Shown: positions 28,579-37,636, numbered from the stretch's first letter. The stretch is 64,000 nucleotides of DNA from Paracoccaceae bacterium (GCA_019454225.1 CP075370.1:3281649-3345648), one strand, 5' to 3'. A program made the numbers and translations. The notes: generated by a model from the letters alone, not told the origin.

Positions 28579-29544
28579 ATGAAGATCACCCGAATTGCAG
28601 CCGCGATCGCCATCTATGGCGCCACGAGCCTTGCCGCCACGGCCGAGATCAACCGGCCCGAATGCATCGCCCCCGCCAACCCGGGCGGCGGTTTCGACCT
28701 GACCTGCCGCGTGGCGCAGGCGGGTCTTGCGGACCAGATGTCGACCCCGATCCAGGTGTCGTTCATGCCCGGCGGCATCGGCGCCGTGGCGATCAACCTG
28801 TTCAACACCACGCGCACCGACGACGCGAATGCCATCGTGGCCTTCTCGTCCGGCTCGCTGCTGAACATCGCCACCGGCAAGTATGGCCAGTGGACGGAGA
28901 ACGACGTGCGCTGGCTGGCCTCGGCGGGCACCGACTATGGCGCGGTCGTGGTTCGGCAGGACAGCCCCTACCAGTCGCTGGCCGATGTGATGGCCGCCGC
29001 CAAGGCCGACCTGACGAAGGTGGTGTTCGGGGCGGGCGGTTCGGTCGGTTCGCAGGACTGGATGAAGGCGGCGATCCTGCTGAAATCGGAAGGGCTGGAC
29101 CCGCGCACCATGCGCTACGTGGCGTTTGACGGCGGCGGGGAATCGATCGCGGCGCTGCTGGGCGGGTCGATCGACGTCTATACCGGCGACGTGGCCGAGC
29201 AGGCGGCGCATATCGGCGCGGGCACCATGCGCGTGCTGGCGGTGATGTCGCCCGAGCGGCTGGGCCCCCCCTACGACCAGTTCCCGACCGCCCGCGAACA
29301 GGGCTATGACGCGGTCTGGGGCATCGTTCGCGGCTACTACATGGGCAAGAACGTGGCCGATGCCGACTATCAGGCCTGGGTCGACGCGTTCAACGCGGCC
29401 TATGCGACCGAGGCCTTCACCAAGAACCAGGCCGAAAAGGGCCTGCTGCCCTACAACAAGGCGGGGGCAGAGTTCGAGGCCGAGATGAAGGCGGCGGTCG
29501 AATCGATGCGCGCCATCGCCCGCGAAGCCGGCCTGATCCAGTAA
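28579..29544 (+). CDS. tctC: Tripartite tricarboxylate transporter binding protein (TctC), set 1
   Basis: 321 residues. Signal peptide up to about residue 22 (AATAE), then PECIAPANPGGGFDLTCRVA and QVSFMPGGIGAVAIN, the two loops that hold the carboxylate in TctC/BctC-type proteins. A Cys pair (PECIAP, LTCRV) is present. ATG preceded by GGGAGGAAGG. First gene of tctCBA-abrB; followed by a strong hairpin. Confidence 0.88.
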   Translation: MKITRIAAAIAIYGATSLAATAEINRPECIAPANPGGGFDLTCRVAQAGLADQMSTPIQVSFMPGGIGAVAINLFNTTRTDDANAIVAFSSGSLLNIATGKYGQWTENDVRWLASAGTDYGAVVVRQDSPYQSLADVMAAAKADLTKVVFGAGGSVGSQDWMKAAILLKSEGLDPRTMRYVAFDGGGESIAALLGGSIDVYTGDVAEQAAHIGAGTMRVLAVMSPERLGPPYDQFPTAREQGYDAVWGIVRGYYMGKNVADADYQAWVDAFNAAYATEAFTKNQAEKGLLPYNKAGAEFEAEMKAAVESMRAIAREAGLIQ

Positions 29545-29559
29545 CGGCGATCACGCAGC

Positions 29560-29585
29560 GGGGCCGGGCGTTCGCGCCCGGCCCC
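29560..29585 (+). terminator. UUCG-capped hairpin between tctC and tctB
   Basis: GGGGCCGGGCG-TTCG-CGCCCGGCCCC: 11-base stem with a stable UUCG tetraloop, no T-run. Same placement as the pstS-pstC hairpin; probably an mRNA stabiliser or partial terminator that raises TctC relative to the membrane subunits. Confidence 0.6.
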
Positions 29586-29616
29586 TTCCCCTTGGTCCGC
29601 GCGCAGGGAGGGCGTC

Positions 29617-30057
29617 ATGGCCGACCGTATTTTTGCCGGGGTGCTGTTGCTGGTGTCCCTGATCTACACCTGGATCGCCTTTACCGCGATCCGCGCACCG
29701 TTCCAGTATGACCCGCTGGGTCCGGAAAGCTGGCCGCGCCTTCTGGGTATCGTGGCGATCCTGTGCACCGCCGCCATCGTCGCGCGGCCCGACATCGAAT
29801 CGATGGGCGTGAACCGGACGACGGCGATGCGCATCGTCATCCTGGTGGGCCTGCTGATGGCCTATGCGGCGGCGTTCCAGCCGCTTGGCTTCATCCTGTC
29901 GACCTGGGCATTCTGCACCGTGCTGGGCGCGATCCTGGGGGCCACCCCGGTGCGGGCGCTGGGCTTCGGCGCGGCGGCGGGGATCGTCGGCTATTTCGTC
30001 TGCACCGTGCTGCTGGACCTGAACCTGCCTGCGGGCATCCTGCAACCCCTTCTGTGA
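29617..30057 (+). CDS. tctB: TTT small membrane subunit TctB, set 1
   Basis: 146 residues with four predicted helices, e.g. IFAGVLLLVSLIYTWIAFTA and IVILVGLLMAYAAAFQPLGF; the periplasmic loop FQYDPLGPESWPRLLGIVAI matches TctB. Partner of TctA in a sodium- or proton-driven carboxylate importer. Nine bases before tctA. Confidence 0.85.
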   Translation: MADRIFAGVLLLVSLIYTWIAFTAIRAPFQYDPLGPESWPRLLGIVAILCTAAIVARPDIESMGVNRTTAMRIVILVGLLMAYAAAFQPLGFILSTWAFCTVLGAILGATPVRALGFGAAAGIVGYFVCTVLLDLNLPAGILQPLL

Positions 30058-30066
30058 GACCCTGAC

Positions 30067-31572
30067 ATGGACGCCATCTTTTCCGGCCTCGCGCAGGGCT
30101 TTGCCGTCGCGCTGGACCCGTTCAACCTGTTCCTTGTTCTGATCGGCTGCTTTGCCGGAACGCTGATCGGCGCCCTGCCAGGCATCGGGCCGATCAACGG
30201 CGTGGCGATCCTGCTGCCCATCGCCTACAGCCTGAACTTCCCCCCCGAAAGCGCGCTGATCCTGCTGGCGGGCGTCTACTATGGTGCCGAGTTCGGCGGA
30301 CGGATCAGTTCGATCCTGCTGAACGTGCCCGGGGATGCCAGCGCAGTGATGACCACGCTGGACGGCAACCCGATGGCCCGACGCGGCGAGGCGGGCAAGG
30401 CGCTGTCGCTGTCGGCGGTGGCATCGTTCATCGGCGGCACCTTCTCGGTGGTGATGATGACGCTGTTCGGGCCGCTGATGGCGTCCTACGCCGTCACCTT
30501 CTCGCCCTCGGACTATGTGGCGCTGATGGTGTTCGCCTTTGCCTGCCTAGCCTCGCTGGTCGGTGCCAACCCGATCAAGACGCTGCTGGGTGCAGTGATC
30601 GGGCTGATGCTGGCCTCGATCGGGATCGACGCCAACACCGGGGTGATCCGCTATACCTTCGGGGTGCCGGACCTTCTGGCGGGCATCGACTTTCTGGTGA
30701 TCGTCATCGGCTTCTTCGGGATGGCCGAGCTTATCAGCCTGGTCGAGCAGCAGGTGACGGGGCAGCTCAAGGCGCTGAAGATCGACAAGAGCTTTGTCAC
30801 CCTGAAGGACATGGCGGCGGTGAAATGGACCGTCGTGCGGTCCTCGATCATCGGCTTTGTCGTGGGCGTGCTGCCCGGCACCGGCGCCTCGGTCGCCTCG
30901 GCCGTGGCCTACGGGACGGAAAAGCGCATCAACGGCGGCAAGGGGACCTTCGGCAACGGCGACATCCGTGGCCTTGCCGCGCCGGAGGCCGCGAACAATG
31001 CCAGCGCCGGGGGTGCCATGGTGCCGATGCTGACGCTGGGCATTCCCGGTTCGGGCACCACGGCGATCCTGCTGGGCGCGCTCTTGCTGTTCTCGGTCAC
31101 GCCGGGGCCGATGATGTTCCAGACCCGGCCCGAGATCGCCTGGGGCCTGATCGCGAGCATGTACATCGGGAACGTCGCGCTGCTGGTGATCAATCTGCCG
31201 CTGGTCGGGTTCTTTGCGCGGATGCTGACCATCCCGCAGCAGTACCTGACGCCGATGATCGCCGTCCTGGCCTTCGTCGGGGTGTATTCGGTGGTGTCCA
31301 ACCCGCACGACCTGTACATGATCACGGCACTGGGCGTGTTCGGCTGGTTCCTGCGCAAGATGGATTTCTCGCTTGCGCCGATCATCCTCGGCTTCGTGCT
31401 GGGGCGGCTGTTCGAGGACAACCTGCGCCGGGCACTGTCGATTTCGGGCGGCGACTGGGGAATCCTCGTGCAATCGGTCAATTCGGTCGTGCTCTATGCA
31501 CTCGCGATCACCATCGTGGTCGTGCCGATCTGGCTGTCGCGCCGTCGCCGCGCGGTGAAGGACGACGAGTAA
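30067..31572 (+). CDS. tctA: TTT large membrane subunit TctA, set 1
   Basis: 501 residues, about 12 helices. Family motifs: GTLIGALPGIGPINGVAILL near 37-56, YYGAEFGGRISSILLNVPGD near 77-96 and the second repeat GVLPGTGASVASAVAYGTEK plus TLGIPGSGTTAILLGALLL. The two GxxPGxG repeats line the transport site. Forms the importer with TctB and TctC of this set. Confidence 0.92.
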   Translation: MDAIFSGLAQGFAVALDPFNLFLVLIGCFAGTLIGALPGIGPINGVAILLPIAYSLNFPPESALILLAGVYYGAEFGGRISSILLNVPGDASAVMTTLDGNPMARRGEAGKALSLSAVASFIGGTFSVVMMTLFGPLMASYAVTFSPSDYVALMVFAFACLASLVGANPIKTLLGAVIGLMLASIGIDANTGVIRYTFGVPDLLAGIDFLVIVIGFFGMAELISLVEQQVTGQLKALKIDKSFVTLKDMAAVKWTVVRSSIIGFVVGVLPGTGASVASAVAYGTEKRINGGKGTFGNGDIRGLAAPEAANNASAGGAMVPMLTLGIPGSGTTAILLGALLLFSVTPGPMMFQTRPEIAWGLIASMYIGNVALLVINLPLVGFFARMLTIPQQYLTPMIAVLAFVGVYSVVSNPHDLYMITALGVFGWFLRKMDFSLAPIILGFVLGRLFEDNLRRALSISGGDWGILVQSVNSVVLYALAITIVVVPIWLSRRRRAVKDDE

Positions 31573-31581
31573 GAGGCGGGA

Positions 31582-32607
31582 TTGAGACTTCGCGGAACCG
31601 CCATCGCCTTCGGCCTTGCCCTGCCCGCCGCCGCCTTGCTGGCCTGGGCAGGGGTTCCGGCAGGGGCGCTTCTGGGGGCGACGGCGGCGGTGGCCGCCGC
31701 CGCCCTCATGGGGATCGGGCCGATCGTGCCCGATCCCCTGCGCAATCTGGCCTTCGTGTCGATCGGCCTGTCGCTGGGGGCGGGCATCAGCCACGACATC
31801 CTGTCGGACATCGCGCGCTGGCCGGTCAGCCTGGCCGGGCTGACCGTGACGATCCTGGTGATCATGCTGGTCACGGGGTCGATCCTGACGCGCGGCTTCG
31901 GCCTGACACCCGCGACCGCGGTGCTGTCGACCTCGCCCGGCGCGCTGTCCTATGCGGTGGCGCTGGCGACCGAGGGGCGGGGCGAGGTGCGCGATGTCGT
32001 GGTGCTGCAAAGCCTGCGGCTGCTGCTGGTGACACTGTGCCTGCCGCCGACGATCGCGGCGATCGCCGGGGTCGGGCTGCCGCCCCCGGGCGGGTCCGGG
32101 GCCGCCGTTCTGGTGCCCTGGGTGACGGGCGTGCTGATCCTCGTGGCGATGGCCGGGGGGGCGGGGCTGGAACGGCTGGGCACGCCGGCCGCCTACCTGC
32201 TCGCCGGGCTGGGCGCCAGCGGGCTGGCGCATGCGATGGGCTGGGTCGAGGGGCGGTTGCCCGCAGCCGTGGTGTTCTTCGGCTTTGCCGCGACCGGGGC
32301 CGTGATCGGCAGCCGGTTCACCCGCATCGCGCGGGCCGACCTGCTGCGGCTGGCCATCGCCGGGGCGGCGGCCACGGTGGTTTCGGTGGCGATCTCGGCG
32401 GCGGGGGCGGCGGCGGTGTCGCTGCTGACCGGTCTGTCGTTCCCGGCGGTCTGGGTGGCGTTCGCGCCGGGGGGCGTCGAGGGGATGGCGGCGATCGGCC
32501 TGGCGCTGGGCTATGACCCGGCCTTCGTCGCGACGCACCACATCTTCCGGATCGTGCTGGTGATCGCCATCCTGCCGCTGATGCTGCGGCTTGCCGACAG
32601 GCGCTGA
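31582..32607 (+). CDS. AbrB-family membrane protein
   Basis: 341 residues, about ten helices in two repeats (PAGALLGATAAVAAAALMGI; FGLTPATAVLSTSPGALSYA; then PAVWVAFAPGGVEGMAAIGL). This is the AbrB/ammonia-monooxygenase-regulator membrane family, often fused in function to TTT loci but of unproven role. The start is a TTG at 31582 with GAGGCGGG upstream; no nearby ATG is in frame. Nine bases after tctA, so the fourth gene of the operon. Confidence 0.8.
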   Translation: MRLRGTAIAFGLALPAAALLAWAGVPAGALLGATAAVAAAALMGIGPIVPDPLRNLAFVSIGLSLGAGISHDILSDIARWPVSLAGLTVTILVIMLVTGSILTRGFGLTPATAVLSTSPGALSYAVALATEGRGEVRDVVVLQSLRLLLVTLCLPPTIAAIAGVGLPPPGGSGAAVLVPWVTGVLILVAMAGGAGLERLGTPAAYLLAGLGASGLAHAMGWVEGRLPAAVVFFGFAATGAVIGSRFTRIARADLLRLAIAGAAATVVSVAISAAGAAAVSLLTGLSFPAVWVAFAPGGVEGMAAIGLALGYDPAFVATHHIFRIVLVIAILPLMLRLADRR

Positions 32608-32610
32608 GAC

Positions 32611-33309
32611 CTATTCGAAGCCGGACCGGCGGCGCTGGCCGGCTGCCGTGTCGGCCACCATCGCGGCGATGAAGCCGCGCGCCAGGGCCGCGCGCGGCGA
32701 TCCTGCGCAAACCGCCGCGACATAGGTCGTGGCCAGTCCGAACGGATCGGGCAGCGAGCCCACGGCGCGGACCCCTGGGGTGATCAGGATCTCGGTGATC
32801 TGGGTGCAGCCGATGGGGCGCGCGGCGCCCGATGCCGCAAGCGCGGCCATCGCCCGCGCACCGTTGGGATGGATGCGCAGGCGGTCGGCCATCTGACCCG
32901 CGATCCCGAGACGGTCGAGCACACCCGCGAAATGGATGCCCGCAGTGGCCAGCGCCGGATCGGGGAAATAGATCTCGTCGGCCGCCAGCAGCGCCGCGCG
33001 CAGGGCATCGGCCCCCGACACGTCCGGCGCGGCATCGCCCGCCCGTACGGCGACGGCGGTGCGGACAAGGCCGATGTCGGTCACGCTGTCGGCCAGGGCG
33101 CGGCCCTCGCGCACCAGATCGGCGATGATCGGCCCGGTCAGGATCAGCAGGTCCGCCGCCGTGCCCGACCGCAGCAGATCGCGCATCGCGCCCACCGCGC
33201 CGAAGGTGCCGGATATGCCTGCGCCGGTGTCGGCGCGAAAGGCCGGTTCCAGCGCCGCGACGAGGCCGTGTGCCGCGCCGCCGCTCAGAAGAACGATGTC
33301 CTGGGTCAT
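32611..33309 (-). CDS. ModA-like substrate-binding-domain protein without signal peptide
   Basis: 232 residues. A type 2 periplasmic-binding fold of the ModA kind: IVLLSGGAAHGLVAALEPAF, FGAVGAMRDLLRSGTAADLL, VAVRAGDAAPDVSGADAL and IGCTQITEILITPGV. The ATG at 33309 gives no leader, and the frame upstream of it is poor, so the protein should be cytoplasmic. Last gene after tctCBA set 2, 31 bases from tctA. It could sense a small anion or carboxylate inside the cell; molybdate binding is not supported by context. Confidence 0.75.
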   Translation of the reverse strand: MTQDIVLLSGGAAHGLVAALEPAFRADTGAGISGTFGAVGAMRDLLRSGTAADLLILTGPIIADLVREGRALADSVTDIGLVRTAVAVRAGDAAPDVSGADALRAALLAADEIYFPDPALATAGIHFAGVLDRLGIAGQMADRLRIHPNGARAMAALAASGAARPIGCTQITEILITPGVRAVGSLPDPFGLATTYVAAVCAGSPRAALARGFIAAMVADTAAGQRRRSGFE

Positions 33310-33340
33310 GGGGTCCTCGGGGCGCGGGGTGGGAACGGGA

Positions 33341-34828
33341 TCAACGGGAACGGCGGCGGCGCAGGGCGACCCAGAAGGGCCAGACCAGCGAGGCAAGAAG
33401 CGCGACGGAAAGCAGGGCAGAGATCGGCCGTTCGACAAAGATCAGCGGGCTGCCGAGCGACAGCAGCAGCGACTGGCGCAGCGACGATTCCAGCAGCGGG
33501 GCCAGGACCAGCGCCAGAACCAGCGGCGCGCGGGGAAAGTCGAGCTTCATCATCAGCCAGCCGACCAGCCCGAACAGCAGCGCGATGCCCACGGGGTAGA
33601 GGCTGAGCGTGCTGGAATAGGCGCCGAACAGCGACACCGCCAGGATGCCCGGGGCCAGATAGCCATAGGGAATGCGCAGGAGCGAGGCGAAGACCGGCGC
33701 CAGTGGCAGGTTGATGATCAGCAGCACGACATTGCCGATGAACATGCTGGCCATCAGGCCCCAGACCAGATCGGGCTGTTCGTTCATCAGCCCGGGCCCG
33801 GGCCGGATGCCCAGCAGGATCAGCGCCGCAAGCAGCACCGCCGTGCTTGCCGACCCGGGGATCCCGAGCGCCAGCATCGGCGCCAGCGCGCTGTGCGACG
33901 CCGAGTTGTTGGCGGATTCGGCCGCCGCAATGCCCGCGATGGCGCCGCGCCCGAATTCGTCGGGCGTGCGGCTGATCTTGCGTTCGGCCACATAGGCCAT
34001 CATCGAGGCAATGGTCGGCCCCGCCCCCGGCATCACCCCCACGAGGAAACCGATGGCGCCGCCGCGCACGATGGCATAGCGGCTTTGCGCCCATTCGGCC
34101 GAGGTGATCCACATGTCGCGCAGCCGCGTGCGGATCGGCTGCATGTCGCCCATCCGCTCGATCGAGGCCAGCACCTCCGCGATGCCGAAGACGCCGATGG
34201 CAACGGGCAGGAAGTCGATCCCTTCCAGCAGCCGTGCATCCCCGAAGGTCAGGCGCGGCATGCCCAGGATCGGGTCAACCCCGATCTGCGAGATCATCAG
34301 GCCCAGCGACGCCGCCAGCAGCGCCTTGAGCGCCGACGAACCGCCAAGGCTGGCGGTGGCGGTGATGCCGAGCGCGGCCAGCAGGAAATATTCCGGCGCC
34401 GAGAAACGCAGCGCGAATTCGCTGAGCGGCGGGGCGATGAAGACCAGCAGGGCGACCGACACGATGCCCGCGGCAAAGGACCCGATGGCCGCGATGGCCA
34501 GCGCCGCGCCGGCGCGGCCCTTGCGCGCCATCTGGTAGCCGTCGACCGCCGTCATCAGGCTGGAGGATTCGCCCGGCACGTTCACCAGCACCGAGGTCAG
34601 CGTGCCGCCATACATGCCGCCGTACATGATGCCCGCCAGCATGATGACGCCCGACACGGGTTCCATCGAATAGGTGAAGGGCAGCAGCAGCGCCATGCCC
34701 GCCGCCGGTCCGATCCCCGGCAGCGCCCCGATGATCTGGCCCAGCACCACCCCGAGCACGAGGAAGGCAAGGTTGGCGGGCGTCGTGGCGACCGCGAAGC
34801 CCTGCCAGAGAAGGTCGAGACTTTCCAT
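33341..34828 (-). CDS. tctA: TTT large membrane subunit TctA, set 2
   Basis: 495 residues. GQIIGALPGIGPAAGMALLL and MYGGMYGGTLTSVLVNVPGE in the first half, GVMPGAGPTIASMMAYVAER and ALGIPGSASTAVLLAALILL in the second. It is closer in wording to set 3 than to set 1, suggesting sets 2 and 3 are recent relatives. 21 bases after tctB. Confidence 0.92.
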   Translation of the reverse strand: MESLDLLWQGFAVATTPANLAFLVLGVVLGQIIGALPGIGPAAGMALLLPFTYSMEPVSGVIMLAGIMYGGMYGGTLTSVLVNVPGESSSLMTAVDGYQMARKGRAGAALAIAAIGSFAAGIVSVALLVFIAPPLSEFALRFSAPEYFLLAALGITATASLGGSSALKALLAASLGLMISQIGVDPILGMPRLTFGDARLLEGIDFLPVAIGVFGIAEVLASIERMGDMQPIRTRLRDMWITSAEWAQSRYAIVRGGAIGFLVGVMPGAGPTIASMMAYVAERKISRTPDEFGRGAIAGIAAAESANNSASHSALAPMLALGIPGSASTAVLLAALILLGIRPGPGLMNEQPDLVWGLMASMFIGNVVLLIINLPLAPVFASLLRIPYGYLAPGILAVSLFGAYSSTLSLYPVGIALLFGLVGWLMMKLDFPRAPLVLALVLAPLLESSLRQSLLLSLGSPLIFVERPISALLSVALLASLVWPFWVALRRRRSR

Positions 34829-34849
34829 CGTGATGTCCGGAATTGCGGG

Positions 34850-35302
34850 TCAGAGACCGAGGGGGCCGCGCGGCAGCGGCAGCGCCAGCCAGAGGACGAA
34901 GATGACGTAGATGAAGCCCGTGGTGATCGTCACGGCGATCAGGCTGCCGGTGACGGGCTGGCGCAGCACGCCGATCATCACCGCCAGAAGGAACAGCACG
35001 ATGGACGGGATCATGCCCAGATGGGGCGTCAGCACCAGGAACATCAGCAGCGACAGGTAGGCCGCACCGACCGTGCGCAACACCGCCGGCGCGGGCCATT
35101 CCACGCCCTCGCCACCCTTGCCCCGCAGCGCCCGGATCAGCAGCGGCACGGCGCAGGATGTGGCGAAGATTGCGATCAGCAGCGGAAAGAAGGCCGGGCC
35201 GGGGGTGAACCGTTCCCAGACGCCCAGCGACCAGGTGCCCAGAACCATGACCGCCGAAAGCCCCAGCATGACAAGGGCAGGGAGAGCTTCGGTCAACCGC
35301 AT
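34850..35302 (-). CDS. tctB: TTT small membrane subunit TctB, set 2
   Basis: 150 residues from the ATG at 35302, chosen because set 3 TctB also starts MRL and has 150 residues, and because GGGGCAGGGGG lies just upstream. GTG 35332 or ATG 35329 at the tctC stop are alternatives that add 9-10 residues. Four helices; ERFTPGPAFFPLLIAIFATS is the family loop. Confidence 0.85.
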   Translation of the reverse strand: MRLTEALPALVMLGLSAVMVLGTWSLGVWERFTPGPAFFPLLIAIFATSCAVPLLIRALRGKGGEGVEWPAPAVLRTVGAAYLSLLMFLVLTPHLGMIPSIVLFLLAVMIGVLRQPVTGSLIAVTITTGFIYVIFVLWLALPLPRGPLGL

Positions 35303-35328
35303 CGCGCGCGCCCCCTGCCCCGCCGGCA

Positions 35329-36327
35329 TCACTTGGCCAGGCCCACGGCGCGCATCAGGTCGCCGTAGAGCGTGTTGAGTTCCTCGTGCCGCTGGGCGAT
35401 GCGGTCAACGCCGTAGTATTCGCTCTGCTGCATCTTGGCCTTGATCGAGTCCTGCCAGGTCTGGCTGGCCACGACCTTGCGCAGTTTGTCGTCCCACCAG
35501 ACCGCAACCTCGGGATCGGTGCCCGGCGGCAGGGCAACTCCCCAGGACTGGCCGAACACGATGTCGAAGCCCTGTTCGACCGCCGTGGGCACATTGGTGT
35601 AGGGTTCGACATTCATCCGTTGCCCGGCCAGCACCGCAATCGGCTTGGCGCGTCCCTCGGTGATCAGCGGCACGCCCTCTTCCAGGGTCGCGAACACGCC
35701 CTCGACATTGCCGCCGAGGAAGGTCGAGATCGCGACCGACCCGCCGTCGAAAGGCACATAGGTCAGATCGACCCCGCCCTTCAGCATCAGGAGCGCGGTG
35801 GCGAGGTGGTCGGTGCCACCGGCCAGCGCGCCCGCGATGCGGATCTGCGCGGGCGCGGCCTTTGCCGCCTCCATGAACTCGGTCAGCGTGCTGTAGGGCG
35901 CCCCGGGCTGCACCATGAACACCAGGTCCGACTGGATGAAGTTGGCGACCGGCACGACCTTGTCGATGATCGGCTCGGTCCCCTGCATCATCGGCGTGGT
36001 GAAGCTCGACTGGTTCAGCGTCAGCAGCAGGTTCTCGTCGCCCGGGCGGCCGATGACGTAGTTGTAGCTGACCGAACCCGAACCGCCGGGGCGGTTCTGC
36101 ACCACCAGCGGCACGTCGGTGATGCCTTCCTCGACCATGATCTTGGCGACGAAGCGCATGATCACGTCGGGCGACCCGCCGGGGCTGGCGCCGACCGAGA
36201 TGTCGATCGGGCCCGAGGGCTGCTTGCCCTGGGCCATCGCCCCGGTGGCCGTGCCGAGGGCCAGGATGGCGGCCGCGCCGAGCGCGCGCGCCAGACGCGG
36301 TATCGAGATGCTGGACAGTGTGGTCAT
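35329..36327 (-). CDS. tctC: TTT binding protein TctC, set 2
   Basis: 332 residues. Signal peptide with AAAILALGTATGAMAQ cleavage region, then ISVGASPGGSPDVIMRFVAK and VVQNRPGGSGSVSYNYVIG, the ligand loops. GGGAGGATCACG precedes the ATG. First gene of tctCBA plus the ModA-like gene, divergent from the LysR gene with 264 bases between. Ligand unknown. Confidence 0.88.
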   Translation of the reverse strand: MTTLSSISIPRLARALGAAAILALGTATGAMAQGKQPSGPIDISVGASPGGSPDVIMRFVAKIMVEEGITDVPLVVQNRPGGSGSVSYNYVIGRPGDENLLLTLNQSSFTTPMMQGTEPIIDKVVPVANFIQSDLVFMVQPGAPYSTLTEFMEAAKAAPAQIRIAGALAGGTDHLATALLMLKGGVDLTYVPFDGGSVAISTFLGGNVEGVFATLEEGVPLITEGRAKPIAVLAGQRMNVEPYTNVPTAVEQGFDIVFGQSWGVALPPGTDPEVAVWWDDKLRKVVASQTWQDSIKAKMQQSEYYGVDRIAQRHEELNTLYGDLMRAVGLAK

Positions 36328-36527
36328 CGTGATCCTCCCATGGATTTCGCAGGAATGGCACAGTTACGACTGGGTACCGGCCGCAGTCAGGACGCCCCGA
36401 CCTTCCGGGGCGGGCCATATGCCCGGCTGACCGGACCGTCGTCTGTCCGGGACCCTTGCGGCCCTCTTTTCCGCAGCCGAAAGATGCAGCCTGCGGCGCG
36501 TTTGACAATCAGTGAATGTTGCCAACT

Positions 36528-36548
36528 GCTTTGCGCATCCTGCAAAGC
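36528..36548. promoter_or_regulatory. LysR-type palindrome before the LysR gene
   Basis: GCTTTGC-GCATCCT-GCAAAGC: 7-base arms, 7-base spacer, containing TGC-N7-GCA in a T-N11-A frame. A possible -10 TACTAT begins three bases later (36551). Strongly similar to 37540-37560. Confidence 0.6.
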
Positions 36549-36591
36549 TGTACTATGCCTGGTTCAGGGTCCGGCACCGGGGGGGCGACGC

Positions 36592-37530
36592 ATGGGACGG
36601 TCAAAGATCGTGGGCGCCCTGCCCCGCATGCCGCTGGAGGTGCTGCGCTATGTGGTGCTGATCGGCGAGCAGGGCTCGACCTTCGCCGCCGCGCAGATGG
36701 TCAACCTCACCTCCTCGTCGCTCAGCCGCAAGATCGCGCAGCTTGAGCACGAGTTGGGCCTTGCGCTGTTCGAACGGCACTCGCGCGGGATGCGGCCGAC
36801 CGATGCGGGGCAACTGGTGATCGAGGCGGCACGCCATGTCATCGCCAGGATGGAACGGCTGGCCAGCGAGATCGACGACGGCGATGCGATGAACCGGGGG
36901 TTCGTGCGGGTCTTTGCGTCGCAGGCGCTGGTGGAACACATCCTGATGCCACGGGTGCTGCAACTGGGTGCCAAGTATCCCAATGTGAAGATCGAGCTGA
37001 ATGTCGCCGCCGGGCGGCAGGCCGAGCGCGCGCTGGTCGAGGATGTCGCGGACTTCGCGCTGATCATCACGGTGCCCACACATCCCGACATCGACATCGT
37101 GGCAGAGCGGCGCAATCACGTCGTGGCGGTGGTGCGGCGTGACCATCCCTTCGCCGGTCGGACCAGCGTGGATCCGGCCGAGGTGGTGGCCACGGCCTTC
37201 GCCGCCCTGCCCGGCACCTATTCCAGCCGCCAGGCCTTCAACTCGCTGCTGCCCGACGCCATGAAATCCGTTCAGCCGCAGATGACGGCCAATTCGGTTG
37301 CCGCGCTCAAGGCCTATGCCCAGTCGGGGCTGGGCGTCGCGGTGGTGCCGGAACTGACGGTCTGGGACGATCCGGCCCATGCCGACCTGGTGGTCGTGCC
37401 GCTGGAGGGCGCCGAACGCACCGACACGCGGATGTGCCTGTGCCGGCGCCGGACGCGGATCATGGGCAGCGCGGCGCGCAACCTGCTGGCAGAACTTGCC
37501 GCCAGCTTTGACGAGATGCCGCTGCCATGA
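36592..37530 (+). CDS. LysR-family transcriptional regulator
   Basis: 312 residues. N-terminal winged HTH (EVLRYVVLIGEQGSTFAAAQ, SSLSRKIAQLEHELGLALFE, THEN GMRPTDAGQLV) and a substrate domain from about residue 95 (RVFASQALVEHILMPRVLQL). Start at ATG 36592 after GGGGGGGCGAC. It sits between the divergent tctCBA set 2 and a ketopantoate-reductase-like gene on the same strand, and a similar palindrome precedes both itself and that gene, so it probably controls both. The inducer is unknown. Confidence 0.88.
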   Translation: MGRSKIVGALPRMPLEVLRYVVLIGEQGSTFAAAQMVNLTSSSLSRKIAQLEHELGLALFERHSRGMRPTDAGQLVIEAARHVIARMERLASEIDDGDAMNRGFVRVFASQALVEHILMPRVLQLGAKYPNVKIELNVAAGRQAERALVEDVADFALIITVPTHPDIDIVAERRNHVVAVVRRDHPFAGRTSVDPAEVVATAFAALPGTYSSRQAFNSLLPDAMKSVQPQMTANSVAALKAYAQSGLGVAVVPELTVWDDPAHADLVVVPLEGAERTDTRMCLCRRRTRIMGSAARNLLAELAASFDEMPLP

Positions 37531-37539
37531 CCGGATGCT

Positions 37540-37560
37540 GCGTTGCGGCATCTGCAACGC
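37540..37560. promoter_or_regulatory. LysR-type palindrome before the reductase gene
   Basis: GCGTTGC-GGCATCT-GCAACGC, same 7-7-7 design as 36528-36548, again followed by TG and CTATG. Allowing one shift, the two sites share GC-TTGCG-CATC-TGCAA-GCTG. Confidence 0.6.
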
Positions 37561-37636
37561 TGCTATGGTCATCCGGCGGTTCCGTGCCCAGAGTGCGCCG
37601 GGCATAACGCAAGTGCCGGGATGAGGGAGGAGAGCC

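Noticed and set aside
36502-36507. TTGACA as -35 box for the LysR gene
   Set aside because: It is about 43 bases before the TACTAT candidate, far from the usual 16-18; a -35 overlapping the palindrome fits better.
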